Shown here one piece after another: positions 5,192-5,479 of a stretch of DNA of 5,479 nucleotides. Source of the DNA: Alphaproteobacteria bacterium. Its GTDB lineage: Bacteria > Pseudomonadota > Alphaproteobacteria > Micropepsales > Micropepsaceae. Positions within the stretch are counted from its first letter, which is position 1; each line of letters opens with the position of its first letter. The stretch lies in NCBI GenBank assembly GCA_019508105.1, contig JAEKMB010000281.1:1-5479 (forward strand), in the 5' to 3' direction. Below the pieces are notes generated by a model. The model did not search any database. It saw only the letters and a list, made by a program, of their open reading frames with translations, and was not told the origin of the DNA. The position numbers and the translations under genes are program-made.

Positions 5192-5479
5192 ATGTCTCTG
5201 CGCGACTTCAACTCACCCTCTGACGACCCGATTGCCCTGCACAACAGCCCGCAGGGCAATGGCGCAGGTCTGGGCAACTTCCACACCATCAATCCGGAAG
5301 ATCGCGAACCCAACAACACGCCCAAGATCGTGGGTGCGCTGGCCGTGGCGTTGATCGTCGGCGCAGCTGGCATCGGTCTCTATGCCTATTCCGGTTCGGC
5401 GTCCCACCCCAAGCCGATCGTGGCGTCCAACAACCTGCCATCGGCCACACCGGCTCCGCCCGCGTCGCAGCCGGCGGCC
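5192..5479 (+). CDS. Unrecognised single-pass membrane protein, N-terminal part (truncated by window edge)
   Basis: The frame is open from ATG 5192 to the window edge, 96 codons with no stop. It starts MSLRDFNSPSDDP. Residues 1-45 are polar and rich in Asn, Asp, Pro and Gly, with no signal peptide. Residues 46-66 (IVGALAVALIVGAAGIGLYAY) form one membrane helix. From 67 on the chain is rich in Pro, Ala and Ser, like a periplasmic linker. This predicts a type II membrane protein with its N-terminus in the cytoplasm and an unseen periplasmic domain. The layout resembles TonB-like, SPOR-domain or cell-wall-associated proteins, but no family motif is present in this part, so no function is given. 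It has its own intergenic region with promoter-like elements and a very strong ribosome binding site. Confidence 0.8.
   Translation, partial: MSLRDFNSPSDDPIALHNSPQGNGAGLGNFHTINPEDREPNNTPKIVGALAVALIVGAAGIGLYAYSGSASHPKPIVASNNLPSATPAPPASQPAA

Noticed and set aside
1..5479. CRISPR array, insertion sequence, tRNA, rRNA, phage or toxin-antitoxin module
   Set aside because: I found no spaced direct repeats, terminal inverted repeats with a transposase, cloverleaf, or family motifs of these kinds on either strand.

Overview
The window is GC-rich. Its codons are strongly biased to G or C in the third position, and its protein families fit an alphaproteobacterium. This is inferred from protein character and base composition, and no rRNA or other lineage marker is present. 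No tRNA, rRNA, insertion sequence, CRISPR array or phage gene was seen.

Layout. Positions 1-1617 hold a minus-strand tripartite efflux operon: a periplasmic adaptor (membrane fusion protein) followed three to thirteen bases later by the first 128 codons of an RND inner-membrane pump, which runs off the left edge. The adaptor's N-terminal membrane anchor lies in a different frame from its body, and the break can be confined to about 25 bases (1447-1471). Positions 1618-1973 are a divergent intergenic region with an AT-rich pocket, several inverted repeats and candidate promoters. Positions 1974-5006 are a plus-strand run: typA/bipA (ribosome-associated GTPase), a strong hairpin overlapping its stop codon, a 115-residue four-helix membrane protein of SMR/DMT type, and an inositol-monophosphatase-family enzyme closest to histidinol-phosphatase HisN. 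The last two overlap by ATGA and are probably translationally coupled. Positions 5007-5191 are a promoter-rich intergenic region. From 5192 a new gene with a very strong ribosome binding site encodes an unrecognised single-pass membrane protein that runs off the right edge.

How the parts relate. The efflux operon exports small molecules from the cell and is transcribed away from typA. typA is a housekeeping and stress gene. The small membrane protein and the phosphatase form their own two-gene unit behind a possible terminator. No obvious novel multi-gene system is visible. The points most worth a second look are the split adaptor gene, the clustered CGCAAT half-sites and candidate promoters before the last gene, the hairpins ahead of typA, and the coupling of an SMR-like protein to a HisN-like phosphatase.
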